Under the pieces are notes generated by a model, which did not search any database, was not told the DNA's origin, and worked only from the letters and a program-made list of their open reading frames with translations. This document shows positions 8,683 through 18,052 of a DNA stretch of 25,380 nt, one piece after another. The DNA comes from Clostridia bacterium (GTDB lineage Bacteria; Bacillota; Clostridia; Christensenellales; Borkfalkiaceae). Position numbers and translations under genes: made by a program. Positions within the stretch are counted from its first letter, which is position 1; each line of letters starts with the position of its first letter. Where the stretch lies: assembly GCA_900769545.1 (NCBI GenBank), contig CAAGGZ010000041.1, positions 1 through 25,380 of the forward strand. Reading direction: 5' to 3'.

Positions 8683-8752
8683 ATCATTTTAATGATAATT
8701 TCTAAGTTTTATGGCATATAATATTGACAAAATAACATTTTAATGATATAAT
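8683..8752 (+). promoter_or_regulatory. Consensus promoter and candidate operators of the DUF3990/XRE pair
   Basis: TTGACA (8724-8729) and TATAAT (8747-8752), spaced by exactly 17 bp, give a full-consensus promoter 24 bp before the ATG. The 13-nt repeat CATTTTAATGATA occurs at 8685-8697 within the near-palindrome ATCATT-TT-AATGAT, and again at 8736-8748 overlapping the spacer and the -10. The XRE protein of this operon is the natural candidate to bind there and repress its own promoter. Confidence 0.7.
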
Positions 8753-8775
8753 GTTGGCAAGGATGGTGAAGTATT

Positions 8776-9447
8776 ATGATTATTTATCACGGCTCAAAAG
8801 ATATTATTGAAAAACCCGAATTTGGCAAAGGTAATCAAAAGAATGATTATGGGTTAGGATTTTACTGTACTGAAAATGTTGAACTTGCAAAAGAATGGGC
8901 TTGTTCTAACAACGAAACAAACGGATATGCTAATCAATACGAGATTGATTTAAGTGATTATAAAGTTTTAGATTTAAGAGAAGAAAAATACTCTATTCTT
9001 AATTGGATGGCACTTTTATTAAAGTTTAGAACGTTTGATGTTAATACCCCTATTTCTGCGCAAGCAAAAGAATATATATTAGAAAACTTTTACGTTGACG
9101 TGGAAGAATACGACGTAATCATAGGTTATCGTGCGGATGACTCTTATTTTAGTTTTGCAAAAGACTTTATAAACAACACTATTTCCGTTGAACAACTTGC
9201 TGAAGCAATGCGTCTTGGTGAATTAGGTATTCAAATTGTATTAAAGTCGAAAAAAGCATTTGATACGGTAAAATATGTAAGTTATGAATTAGCCGAATGT
9301 AAAGAATATTACGTGAAACGTGTTAGTCGTGATAAAAAGGCAAGAGAAACTTATTTAAGTGGTCATAGACAAAACTTAGTATCAGACGGTTTATTTGTAA
9401 TGGATATTATTAGAAAGGGGCTTAAAAATGGCGATAAAATCTTATGA
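8776..9447 (+). CDS. DUF3990 family protein, putative ADP-ribosyltransferase-fold toxin
   Basis: A 223-aa protein with the DUF3990 (PF13151) hallmarks: IIYHGSKDIIEKPEF at the N-terminus (H5) and NDYGLGFYCTENVELAKEWA (Y30). The H...Y arrangement resembles the first two motifs of ADP-ribosyltransferases, to which I believe this family is related; the third catalytic residue is not certain by eye. YEIDLSDYKVLDL, FDVNTPISAQAKEY and DVIIGYRADDSYF follow the family pattern. The gene overlaps the next one, an XRE regulator of the usual DUF3990 partner type, by 20 bp, so the two are probably a toxin-antitoxin-like module. Its start follows a GGTGA site and a consensus promoter. Toxicity is inferred, not shown. 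Confidence 0.8.
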   Translation: MIIYHGSKDIIEKPEFGKGNQKNDYGLGFYCTENVELAKEWACSNNETNGYANQYEIDLSDYKVLDLREEKYSILNWMALLLKFRTFDVNTPISAQAKEYILENFYVDVEEYDVIIGYRADDSYFSFAKDFINNTISVEQLAEAMRLGELGIQIVLKSKKAFDTVKYVSYELAECKEYYVKRVSRDKKARETYLSGHRQNLVSDGLFVMDIIRKGLKNGDKIL

Positions 9448-10066
9448 TGTTAGATATTTAGATAGCGTTGCTACAAATATCGGCACAATGTTTGAATATG
9501 CAGTAGCTTGTGGCTACGAGCCGAAAGTATATTGGAATATGTTTGCATCTTCCGAAGTGGCAAAACAAATAGAAAAAGGCAATCCAAGATTTTTAGTTGG
9601 ATATTCTGCAATAGATTTATTAGACCACGTTGTAAACACAACTGCATCCAATGGCAGATTGCTTGCACCTAAACCGTTTTTTAGCCGTTCCGAATTTTAT
9701 TGGGCTGGTTGGGCGTTGGCGCAATATCAAAATTATAAAGTAACGTCTTTCTTTAACATAAGCAAAGCATTCCCTATTGAAAAGGTATTAACTTTATACG
9801 ATACTCTTCACGAAGCAGATATTACAAAGTTTTTCTCAGTTGCAGACGAATATATCGACGCCCATAAAAAAGAAACAAATCTTAAAAGAATTCGTACTGC
9901 GGCGGGATTATCTCAAAAACAACTTGCCGATAAGGCAGAAGTATCAATTCGTAATATACAAATGTACGAACAACGACATAATGATATTAACAAAGCGCAA
10001 GCAGATATTTTATTTAGATTATCAAAAACACTTGGTTGCAAGATAGAAGATTTATTTGAGGAATAA
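9428..10066 (+). CDS. DUF3990-partner protein with C-terminal XRE-family HTH domain (putative antitoxin/regulator)
   Basis: A 212-aa protein. Residues about 1-145 are an unnamed alpha-rich domain (FEYAVACGYEPKVYWNMFASS, PKPFFSRSEFYWAGWALAQYQ) often found beside DUF3990 proteins. Residues about 152-212 are a clear XRE/Cro-type helix-turn-helix: LKRIRTAAGLSQKQLADKAE, then VSIRNIQMYEQRHNDINKAQ and LSKTLGCKIEDLFE. The start lies inside the DUF3990 gene (20-bp overlap) behind AAAGGGG, so translation is coupled. The likely job is to neutralise DUF3990 and repress the promoter upstream, where matching repeats occur. Confidence 0.82.
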   Translation: MAIKSYDVRYLDSVATNIGTMFEYAVACGYEPKVYWNMFASSEVAKQIEKGNPRFLVGYSAIDLLDHVVNTTASNGRLLAPKPFFSRSEFYWAGWALAQYQNYKVTSFFNISKAFPIEKVLTLYDTLHEADITKFFSVADEYIDAHKKETNLKRIRTAAGLSQKQLADKAEVSIRNIQMYEQRHNDINKAQADILFRLSKTLGCKIEDLFEE

Positions 10067-10074
10067 AATTTTAC

Positions 10075-10112
10075 AAATATGACGGAAGTTGTCATATTTA
10101 GTGTGATATAAT
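10075..10112 (+). promoter_or_regulatory. Palindromic operator-like site and -10 upstream of the defence operon
   Basis: The arms AAATATGAC (10075-10083) and GTCATATTT (10091-10099) form a perfect 9-bp inverted repeat around a 7-bp spacer. TATAAT follows at 10107-10112. No good -35 lies 17 bp upstream of this -10 (the spacing from ATGACG is 22), so the promoter may need an activator or be blocked by a repressor. A closely similar block with the same spacing to its -10 precedes the SWIM gene at 21662-21695. Confidence 0.6.
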
Positions 10113-10143
10113 TGCTTGAATTATACTAACGAGGTCTTGTCAT

Positions 10144-12873
10144 ATGGAAGAACTTAAGAAGAAAATAGACGAAGCAATGAAATGTCAGTTTGTAGGTGAA
10201 GTAATTTTTACCGAAGATGAATTGGCAAAAATTTATGCTAGAGCCAATAGTTTGTTGCGTAATTACGATTACGGATATACAAGCTATATTTCGTCATTAG
10301 AAGACAATCTATTGTTTGTTGCAATGGTTAATGCAACAAAAGTTTGGCACGCAGACGAAGACCGATTTTGGACGTGTATTGCTAGAACTTTGCTTGGAAC
10401 TGAAGAGTGTTCTCAAAAAGTGTATCACTATTTAACCGAATTGATAGCACGATTAGGACGGAAAAATATAGTTTTATATTTAGATGGTTGCACGAAAAAG
10501 TATTACGCAACAATACTTGCTCACGCTTTTGCTCCGATAAGGTCAACCGAATCATTTTTTGAATTATGTTGGCAAATTTTTTGTGAAGACTTAGACCAAA
10601 ATTATAATGAACACGACGACATTTATGGGTTAATAGCAAACGAATTGTCGAATAGGTTTAGCAGCCTTGGCGGTGTTGAAGATGATTTTGAATTAGGTTC
10701 TCAAGTATATTCTTTGCGCGCAGGAATAAAACGCCTTGCTGTAGACGCTACAGATAAAATGGCGGAATTTATAAAACAAACCATTTTACTTATTAACAAA
10801 GTTTTTAACAGTGAGTCTTTGGAAGGGGAAAGCTATTTATCAAGGTTAGTAAGACAATGGTGGATTGTTAAAGAAGCTTCTTTAGGTGTCGTTATTAAAA
10901 GAACGACGGGAGAAAGAGCTGTTACTGATTATTCAAGTATTAAACCTAAGTATGTTATGGATGATGGAATAGTTAATTTGGTTATTCCGGCTATTCGTCT
11001 TAAGGATAAATTTGAGTATAATCCTTATTTGGAAATTTATCGTGGAGAAGATTGTATTTTTTCTGATGAGTTATTAACGAGAGGCTCGGGCTTGTCAATG
11101 GCGACAAAGCAATATTCGTTAAATATAGAAAAAATTATTAACGAAGGCGATATCAATATTAGAGTTGTTATTTCTCATTGTGGAACACCCATTTATGACT
11201 CGAAGAAAACATTAGAACGTACTTTTGTGTTGTTTAAAGACGGAAGAGAAATTTTTGCACAAGAATGTTTGCCCGGTAATTATAATTTATTTACATTTGA
11301 TTTGGATTCTTTAATGCAGTACCCTGATAATATTAAAAAGCAAGCAGCGAGCAGATTTGTTTTTAATGCTATTGAGGGAGAAGCTCTTCAAAGTCAAAGA
11401 AGAACTATATTATTTGTATCCGAGAAACAAAATAGAGATGTTTGGGTTTACGCAGATAAAAAGAATGACGTGGTTTTTAGACACGATGGAGAAGATTATC
11501 AAGTAATAGATGGAGAATTAAAAATTGCGGCGCTAAAGGCTTCAAATTTGGTTGATTATGGTGTTAGATATGAAGATACAAATTGGAAGTTGATAGATTT
11601 TTCTTGTGAAGAAAAAGGTGATATTAACTACTATAATATTTCTGAATTGCTATCCGTTTGTGAACCGCAAAAAATTACCGTTTTTAGATACTCGAATAAC
11701 AAAATCGTTTGTAATATTAATATAGTTAAATTTAATAACATACAGATTTCTTTTGATAAAGATTTTTATTACGACACTCAAAATGTGGGTGCAGTACGAT
11801 TTTTAACGGAAAAATTTAATGAAAGTACTACATTCAATATCAAAGATGAAGAGATTTGTATTCCTGTACAAGATGGAGAGATAGTCTTAAAAGCCCCTAT
11901 TGTAAGATGGAGAATAGATGATTTAAAGTGGAATAATGCCTATTCTCAAAAAGGAATTTGGTATAAAAACATTACAAATTCTTCGGAGATTGAGTTTGAT
12001 ATACCTAGTAAATTACTCTACCAAGTTGGGCTTTCAACTAATGTGTTTTTAGAGAAAAGCGGAACTAATTACCATAGGTACAAGTTGGGGCAAACTATAT
12101 ACTCAATAAAAGATACTGTTAGCGAAATAATGGTATTTACCAAAATCGACCTAAAAGAAATGTTGCCGATTTTGAGAATACACACGATAGAAAAATTTGT
12201 AGATGACCCGATTCTTATAATTGCACAACGTCAAATGTTATGGATGGTTAAGGATAATTATATAGGTGGAGAATTAGATTCCTTTAAGGTGACTATCAGT
12301 CAAAAAGGACAAGAGATTGCTATATATAACCTTAAACAAGAAAACTGTCAACTAGATATCAGTAGTATTGTAGACGGTTTTTACGATGTGAAGGTTGAGC
12401 TTATCGGAAAAGGATTTTTACAAAAATCTAGAGTTTTATGGGAGAAGCGAGTTTGTATAGGAGATGAAAATGAGCTGCGCTTCAACAATAAAATTATGGT
12501 TTTAGATAAGGTTATGCTTGATAATCAAGCTACACTTACTACAATTAAAACCATTTATATAGACAATATAAAATTTTTACAAGAACGAGATGGTTATTTG
12601 TTTTATTCGGGAAATATGTATTTTATACATCCTAACGGTAAGAAAATCTATTTAAATTCTATGAAAAATGATTACGGTACGTTTGATAAAACGAATCCTG
12701 TAAGAATAGAATTACGCACGAATAAAACCTGTTGGATTGTTGCCGGGCTAGAAGGTGATAATATTAACGATTTCTTAGGCGAACTCTTTTTAGACCAATA
12801 TAATCAAATTTCTAACATAGGCAAAGGAGCTAAAACAATTCACTATTACGTATTTAGTACAAAGGAGAAATAA
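10144..12873 (+). CDS. Unrecognised 909-aa protein, first gene of the helicase/nuclease operon
   Basis: I do not recognise this family. The N-terminal about 240 residues read as helical (LAKIYARANSLLRNYDYGY, TELIARLGRKNIVLYLDGC, DKMAEFIKQTILLINKVFN). The rest, to the C-terminus, is rich in short beta-strand-like segments in repeated Ig-like style, for example IRVVISHCGTPIYDSKK, TFVLFKDGREIFAQE, FKVTISQKGQEIAIYNL and YDVKVELIGKGFLQKSR. There is no P-loop, nuclease motif, signal peptide or membrane segment. It overlaps the helicase gene by one base (TAATG) with an AAAGGAG site, so the two are translated together and probably act in one complex. A role in binding DNA, a phage product or the helicase is a guess from context only. 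The ATG at 10144 follows a GAGGT site. Confidence 0.85.
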   Translation: MEELKKKIDEAMKCQFVGEVIFTEDELAKIYARANSLLRNYDYGYTSYISSLEDNLLFVAMVNATKVWHADEDRFWTCIARTLLGTEECSQKVYHYLTELIARLGRKNIVLYLDGCTKKYYATILAHAFAPIRSTESFFELCWQIFCEDLDQNYNEHDDIYGLIANELSNRFSSLGGVEDDFELGSQVYSLRAGIKRLAVDATDKMAEFIKQTILLINKVFNSESLEGESYLSRLVRQWWIVKEASLGVVIKRTTGERAVTDYSSIKPKYVMDDGIVNLVIPAIRLKDKFEYNPYLEIYRGEDCIFSDELLTRGSGLSMATKQYSLNIEKIINEGDINIRVVISHCGTPIYDSKKTLERTFVLFKDGREIFAQECLPGNYNLFTFDLDSLMQYPDNIKKQAASRFVFNAIEGEALQSQRRTILFVSEKQNRDVWVYADKKNDVVFRHDGEDYQVIDGELKIAALKASNLVDYGVRYEDTNWKLIDFSCEEKGDINYYNISELLSVCEPQKITVFRYSNNKIVCNINIVKFNNIQISFDKDFYYDTQNVGAVRFLTEKFNESTTFNIKDEEICIPVQDGEIVLKAPIVRWRIDDLKWNNAYSQKGIWYKNITNSSEIEFDIPSKLLYQVGLSTNVFLEKSGTNYHRYKLGQTIYSIKDTVSEIMVFTKIDLKEMLPILRIHTIEKFVDDPILIIAQRQMLWMVKDNYIGGELDSFKVTISQKGQEIAIYNLKQENCQLDISSIVDGFYDVKVELIGKGFLQKSRVLWEKRVCIGDENELRFNNKIMVLDKVMLDNQATLTTIKTIYIDNIKFLQERDGYLFYSGNMYFIHPNGKKIYLNSMKNDYGTFDKTNPVRIELRTNKTCWIVAGLEGDNINDFLGELFLDQYNQISNIGKGAKTIHYYVFSTKEK

Positions 12874-15800
12874 TGTTTAATCCTGCAAAAGCTTCACAAA
12901 ACATCAAAAACGAATTTGTGGATTACATATCCACCACTCATTCCTTTGCAGATAAAGGCTTGCAAACGCAGTTTTTGGCACAATTGAATGAAAACATTGC
13001 AAAAGGACCTTTGTTGGAAATAAAGGATGTTTTCGTTCAGGGGAAATCCATTAACGAACTTATAAGCGAAGGCATTTTATCTCCACTCTTTAGAGAATTA
13101 GAATCTGCAAAGCCGTCGGGTAAGTTGTATCAACATAAATTGCCGATAGATAGAAAACTTTATTTACACCAAGAGAATGCAATAAGAGCAATTGTTGGCG
13201 GTAATAACGCTGTAGTATCAACCGGTACAGGTAGTGGTAAAACAAACTGTTTTTTAATACCCGTATTAAATGAGTTGTTAAGAGAAAAGGAATCCGGAAC
13301 TATGCCAAGCTCAGGTGTTCGTGCTCTATTCATTTACCCTATGAATGCTCTTGCCAATGACCAAATGAAAAATATTAGGGAAATACTTATGTGTTACCCC
13401 GATATAACGTTTGGTGTATATAATGGTGGAACGGAAAATGATGAAGAAAAAGCGATAGCTGTTTATGAGGCTATGTTTGCTAAAGAAAAAAATGAAAAAT
13501 TACGTCATCGTTTAGACAATGAAATTTTGTCTCGTGATGAGATGAAGAAAACTCCACCGAATATTCTTTTTACTAACTATGCGATGTTGGAACATTTGCT
13601 TTTTAGACCAAAGGATGACGTGCTCTTTTCTAATTCGGATTTCCGTTTTGTTGTACTTGACGAAGCACACGTTTATAACGGCGCAACGGGTATAGAAACG
13701 TCAATATTATTACGTCGTTTAAGGGCAAGAATGAATACTTCTAAAGATACTCGTTTTATTTTAACTAGTGCTACTTTAGGTAGTGATTCAAGTGCAGACG
13801 ACGATATAGTAACGTTTGCTGAAAATTTGTGCGGTGTGCCGTTTGATAAGGCAAATATTATAAGAGCAACAAGAGAAAATTATGTACCAAACGGCAATGC
13901 AAAAAGTTTTCCTTTAGAGTTATATAAAGAGCTTGCTCAGGAAGACAATATTGTATGGAGAGTATTTGAAAAATACGGTATATCTATTGATAAAACGAAA
14001 GCTGAAAATGAGTTGATTTACGATTTTTTAATCCAAACTGACTTATATCATTTAATGCGCCAAAAAATCGGTAATGTATGCGATTTAAATGATTTGGTTT
14101 CAACCTTACGAATAGATATTCATACGGCAATAGCATTTATTTCTTTGTGCACGAGAGCTCAAAAAAATAGAAAATCACTTTTAGATGCAAGGTATCATTT
14201 CTTTATTAGAAGTTTAGAAGGATGCTATGCGACTATAAGTGGGGATAAAAAATTATTCCTAAATCGCCAAAAGAAATATTATGAAAACGGGAAAGAAAAT
14301 AACGTCTTTGAAATTGCTATTTGTGAGGATTGTGGGCGAATCGCCGTTGTTGGTAAAGTAGAAGATAGAAAACTTTTACAAACTAGTAAATTAGAAGAAA
14401 AAGTCGAGTATTTTTATTTGGCTGATGACGATAACGATGAGATTGAAGACGAAGAGCTAATAGACGAAGAAGTTTCTCTAAAGAAGGAATATTATTATCT
14501 TTGCCCTATTTGTGGAGCAATCGTTGCGGCAAATGAGGTTCATAATTTACCTTGCGATTGCGGACGAGAACATTATGTAAGAGTTGTTAAAGCCAAAATT
14601 TTAAAGATGGGCGCTCGTTGCGGAAATTGTTGTCGTGGCGCATATAAACGCTTATACTTAGGTAATGATGCGGCAACCGCTGTATTGGCAACTTCTTTAT
14701 ACGAGGAATTACCAGAACTTGAATATGAAGAAGTAGAAGAAAAAGTTGTTACCAAAAATATTTTTGCTAAGGCGGCATTGAGCGATAAAAAGATAGCAAA
14801 AAGAACGGGAAGACAATTTTTAGCCTTTTCAGATAGCCGTCAAGAAGCGGCTAAGTTTGCTTGTTATTTAGGCAAAAGCTACAACGAGTTTTTACGTCGT
14901 CGAGGAATTTGTCGTCTTATCGAAGAACAAGGTTTAGAATTAGCATCGCAAAAATTTACGATATCTGACTTTGTAAAGATTTTGACTAATTATTATAATA
15001 ATAAAAAGTGTTTTGCAAAATCTAACAGCGACGAAAGTAATTTGACCGTTAATAGCCGTAAAAATGCTTGGGTTGCATTATTAAACGAGTTAGCTCGTTA
15101 CAATTCAACAACGTCTTTAACCGCTTTGGGACAAATTCAGTTTGAATATTTAGGTAATACTCCTGAAATCGTTGAGAATATAGCAAATACATATAACGCA
15201 AGCGTTAGCGCTACGAAGGCATTATTAGATTTGCTTGTTTTTGAAATAGTAAAAACGGGAGCGGTATATACGGATACGGATAGCGATATTGACGATAATG
15301 ATAGAGAATATATTTTCTACACGTCTTCTCAAAGGTTTATTACATATTTAAAAACGCCTGAAGATAAAAGAATTACGGTTACAAGTTTTGCTCCAAGAAA
15401 CAAGCAAGGAAAACAAAACGAGTTTTACAAAACTAATAAAATGTATTACGTTTGTAGAACTTTGGGAATTACTGAACAAGAAGCGGCTGATTTCTTAGGA
15501 CAATATTTTGATTATTTAACTAAACCCGAATACGGTAATAATTATTGTTTGGATGATATAAACAAAGATGGTACGTATGTAGTTAGGGCAAAAAGCTTTT
15601 TAGTTAAAATCAATAAGAGCAAAGATGCTCATTGGTATAAGTGTAAAAAATGCGGAAAAATCACGCAATTCAATTTGGATGGAAAGTGTCCGTCTGTTCG
15701 CTGTGAAGGCGTATTAGAAGAAATTTCACCAACGGATATTGTAAAAGATAATCACTTTGCAAAACTTTATTTGAGTGATAGAATGTCGCCATTGTTTATA

Positions 15801-18050
15801 AAGGAGCATACGGCACAACTTAGTAAAAAAGAAAGTGCAGAATATCAAGAGCAATTTATTAAGAAAGAGATAAACGCATTATCCTGTTCTACTACGTTTG
15901 AAATGGGCGTTGATGTTGGCGACCTTGAGACGGTATTTTTAAGAGACGTTCCCCCGCTACCATCAAATTATGCGCAAAGAGCAGGTCGTGCAGGTAGAAG
16001 TATAAATGCGGCTGCATTCGCTTTGACTTTTGCGAAATTAAGTTCTCACGATTTGTCATTCTTTAGAGACCCTAAAAAGATGATAAACGGTATTATTCTA
16101 CCGCCATTATTTAAAGTGGATAATGAAAAGATTGTAAGACGACACGTGTATGCCGTCGCTTTAAGCATGTTCTTCGCTGAAAATGAGGACTTGTATAACT
16201 ATAATAATGCGGATAAATTTATTAACGAAAAAGGCTATGATAAGTTTATTGAATGGATAAAGACTAATCCTGATAGACTTAAACAAATGCTTGAATTTTC
16301 AATTCCAAACATTGATAATCTACATAAGAGAATTGGCATTGATAACTTTGCGTGGGTAGATAGTTTTTGTGGTGAAGAAGGTGTATTTACTCAACTAATT
16401 AATGAGTATGAAAGCAATATTGAAAACTTTAATAAGCTTATAAAGAAGCTTACAAAGGAAGGCGATTTGTCTAAAGCAGCTTCTTGCGAACGAAAACTTT
16501 ACAATTATAAAAACAACAAACTTATTGAGTTTTTAGCGAGAGGAAATATTTTGCCGAGATATGGTTTTCCTGTCGATACGGTAGAATTACATCAAAATAC
16601 AACGGCTAATAATATTTCAAAACTTAGATTAAGTAGAGATTTGCAAATAGCTATTGCGGAATATGCTCCGTCATCGGAAGTTGTCGCCGATGGTAGATTA
16701 TATACTAGTAGATATATAAAAAAGGCGATGATAGGAAACAATCGTCACGATTGGCATACAGGATATATAGCTGTTTGCGACAATAAGAATTGTGGCACAG
16801 TCAATTATAGTGTCGTTCCACCGAGCAAAGAAGGTATTCCTTGCATTTCTTGTGGTAAAAAATTGAAATCAATGAATTTCTTTGAGAGTATTGAGCCTAG
16901 GTCGGGTTTTGTTACTGAAAGAAAAGACAAAGACGTTCCAATGACTAAGCAAGAAAAGAATTATCGCTCAGAAGACTATTACATTGGAAATACTGCTGCA
17001 AAAACTATAGATAAATATTATTTCTCGTTTAATGGAATTGAGCTTCAAGTAGAATCTACTACAAATGATTCTTTAATGGTAAAGTCATCTACCAATTTTT
17101 ACGTTTGTCCACTTTGTGGTTATTCTATTGCTGAAGATGAAGGGATTGGCGAAAAAGATATTGAAAAGCAAATGAGAGCAGGTGCTTTGTTTGTTGAAAC
17201 GTCAAAAGCGCACGAAAGTTTGTTTGGTCAATATAACTGCAATTCTAAAAAGTTGGATAGACGTTCACTTCATCACGTATTTAATACTGACGTTGCTAAA
17301 ATCACGTTTAATTGTGATACTTCGGATTATAATACGATGGTTTCCGTTGTATATGCAATTTTAAATGCGATAGCAAAAGACTTAAATATTGAAAGAAGAG
17401 ATATAAAGGCTTGTTTATCTCAAAAAATGATAAACAACAAATTACAGTATTCTGTCATCATTTACGACGCTGTTCCTGGCGGCGCAGGTCATTCAAGACG
17501 TTTAGTAACTAAAGATGGTAAAATGTTATATGCTATTTTAATGTCGGCGTTACGCAATATGGAAAGCTGTAACTGTGACCCTTCTTGCTATAATTGTTTG
17601 CGTAGCTATGAAAACCAAAAAATTCACGACCAGCTTGATAGGAAATTGGCGGCTGAGTTTTTGAAACAATTCAAAGGCGAAATTAAGGTTATTGAAAAGA
17701 TTAAAGATGAAGATAAAAAGAAGCTAAAGGTGACAAATAAAAATTCTTCTATTAAATTTGAAACATATGACGATATTTTTAATGAGTTTGGCGATGAAGC
17801 AGTCGTAATAAAGCTGAGAGATACTTTTAAGACTAACTGTCTTGAAAAACCTGATTATGAATGGGTTGATTTCGATGTGGAAGGACAAACCGGATATGCC
17901 GATTTGCTTTGGGAAAAGAAAAAGATTCTCATTTTTGCATCCGATAATCAAGAAGGTTATGCTATTGCGAAACAAAGTGATTATAAGTGTTATTCGCTTG
18001 ATGAACTATTTAACATTGACGACTTTTTAAGTAACTTTTCGGAGGAATAA
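12873..18050 (+). CDS. Giant DEAH-box helicase with zinc-finger insert and C-terminal DUF1998/MZB region
   Basis: A 1725-aa superfamily 2 helicase. RecA-1: LHQENAIRAI, Walker A STGTGSGKTN (about 115-124), IYPMNALANDQ, DEAH box VVLDEAHVYNG (about 260) and TSATLGS (about 298). RecA-2: CSTTFEMGVDVGDLETVF (about 1007) and NYAQRAGRAGRS (about 1032). Roughly 600 residues lie between them, including cysteine pairs (CEDCG, CPICG, CDCG, CGNCC), a very acidic stretch near 515-545, and a rubredoxin-like CKKCG...CPSVRC. The C-terminal part has more zinc pairs and the DUF1998/MZB signature VPGGAGHSRRL with CNCDPSCYNCLRSYENQ (about 1565-1582). The last about 90 residues (GYADLLWEKKKILIFASDN) look like a decayed restriction-endonuclease fold. 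DUF1998 helicases recur in defence systems such as DISARM and Druantia. The next gene starts 2 bp later behind GGAGG. Confidence 0.93.
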   Translation: MFNPAKASQNIKNEFVDYISTTHSFADKGLQTQFLAQLNENIAKGPLLEIKDVFVQGKSINELISEGILSPLFRELESAKPSGKLYQHKLPIDRKLYLHQENAIRAIVGGNNAVVSTGTGSGKTNCFLIPVLNELLREKESGTMPSSGVRALFIYPMNALANDQMKNIREILMCYPDITFGVYNGGTENDEEKAIAVYEAMFAKEKNEKLRHRLDNEILSRDEMKKTPPNILFTNYAMLEHLLFRPKDDVLFSNSDFRFVVLDEAHVYNGATGIETSILLRRLRARMNTSKDTRFILTSATLGSDSSADDDIVTFAENLCGVPFDKANIIRATRENYVPNGNAKSFPLELYKELAQEDNIVWRVFEKYGISIDKTKAENELIYDFLIQTDLYHLMRQKIGNVCDLNDLVSTLRIDIHTAIAFISLCTRAQKNRKSLLDARYHFFIRSLEGCYATISGDKKLFLNRQKKYYENGKENNVFEIAICEDCGRIAVVGKVEDRKLLQTSKLEEKVEYFYLADDDNDEIEDEELIDEEVSLKKEYYYLCPICGAIVAANEVHNLPCDCGREHYVRVVKAKILKMGARCGNCCRGAYKRLYLGNDAATAVLATSLYEELPELEYEEVEEKVVTKNIFAKAALSDKKIAKRTGRQFLAFSDSRQEAAKFACYLGKSYNEFLRRRGICRLIEEQGLELASQKFTISDFVKILTNYYNNKKCFAKSNSDESNLTVNSRKNAWVALLNELARYNSTTSLTALGQIQFEYLGNTPEIVENIANTYNASVSATKALLDLLVFEIVKTGAVYTDTDSDIDDNDREYIFYTSSQRFITYLKTPEDKRITVTSFAPRNKQGKQNEFYKTNKMYYVCRTLGITEQEAADFLGQYFDYLTKPEYGNNYCLDDINKDGTYVVRAKSFLVKINKSKDAHWYKCKKCGKITQFNLDGKCPSVRCEGVLEEISPTDIVKDNHFAKLYLSDRMSPLFIKEHTAQLSKKESAEYQEQFIKKEINALSCSTTFEMGVDVGDLETVFLRDVPPLPSNYAQRAGRAGRSINAAAFALTFAKLSSHDLSFFRDPKKMINGIILPPLFKVDNEKIVRRHVYAVALSMFFAENEDLYNYNNADKFINEKGYDKFIEWIKTNPDRLKQMLEFSIPNIDNLHKRIGIDNFAWVDSFCGEEGVFTQLINEYESNIENFNKLIKKLTKEGDLSKAASCERKLYNYKNNKLIEFLARGNILPRYGFPVDTVELHQNTTANNISKLRLSRDLQIAIAEYAPSSEVVADGRLYTSRYIKKAMIGNNRHDWHTGYIAVCDNKNCGTVNYSVVPPSKEGIPCISCGKKLKSMNFFESIEPRSGFVTERKDKDVPMTKQEKNYRSEDYYIGNTAAKTIDKYYFSFNGIELQVESTTNDSLMVKSSTNFYVCPLCGYSIAEDEGIGEKDIEKQMRAGALFVETSKAHESLFGQYNCNSKKLDRRSLHHVFNTDVAKITFNCDTSDYNTMVSVVYAILNAIAKDLNIERRDIKACLSQKMINNKLQYSVIIYDAVPGGAGHSRRLVTKDGKMLYAILMSALRNMESCNCDPSCYNCLRSYENQKIHDQLDRKLAAEFLKQFKGEIKVIEKIKDEDKKKLKVTNKNSSIKFETYDDIFNEFGDEAVVIKLRDTFKTNCLEKPDYEWVDFDVEGQTGYADLLWEKKKILIFASDNQEGYAIAKQSDYKCYSLDELFNIDDFLSNFSEE

Positions 18051-18052
18051 AA

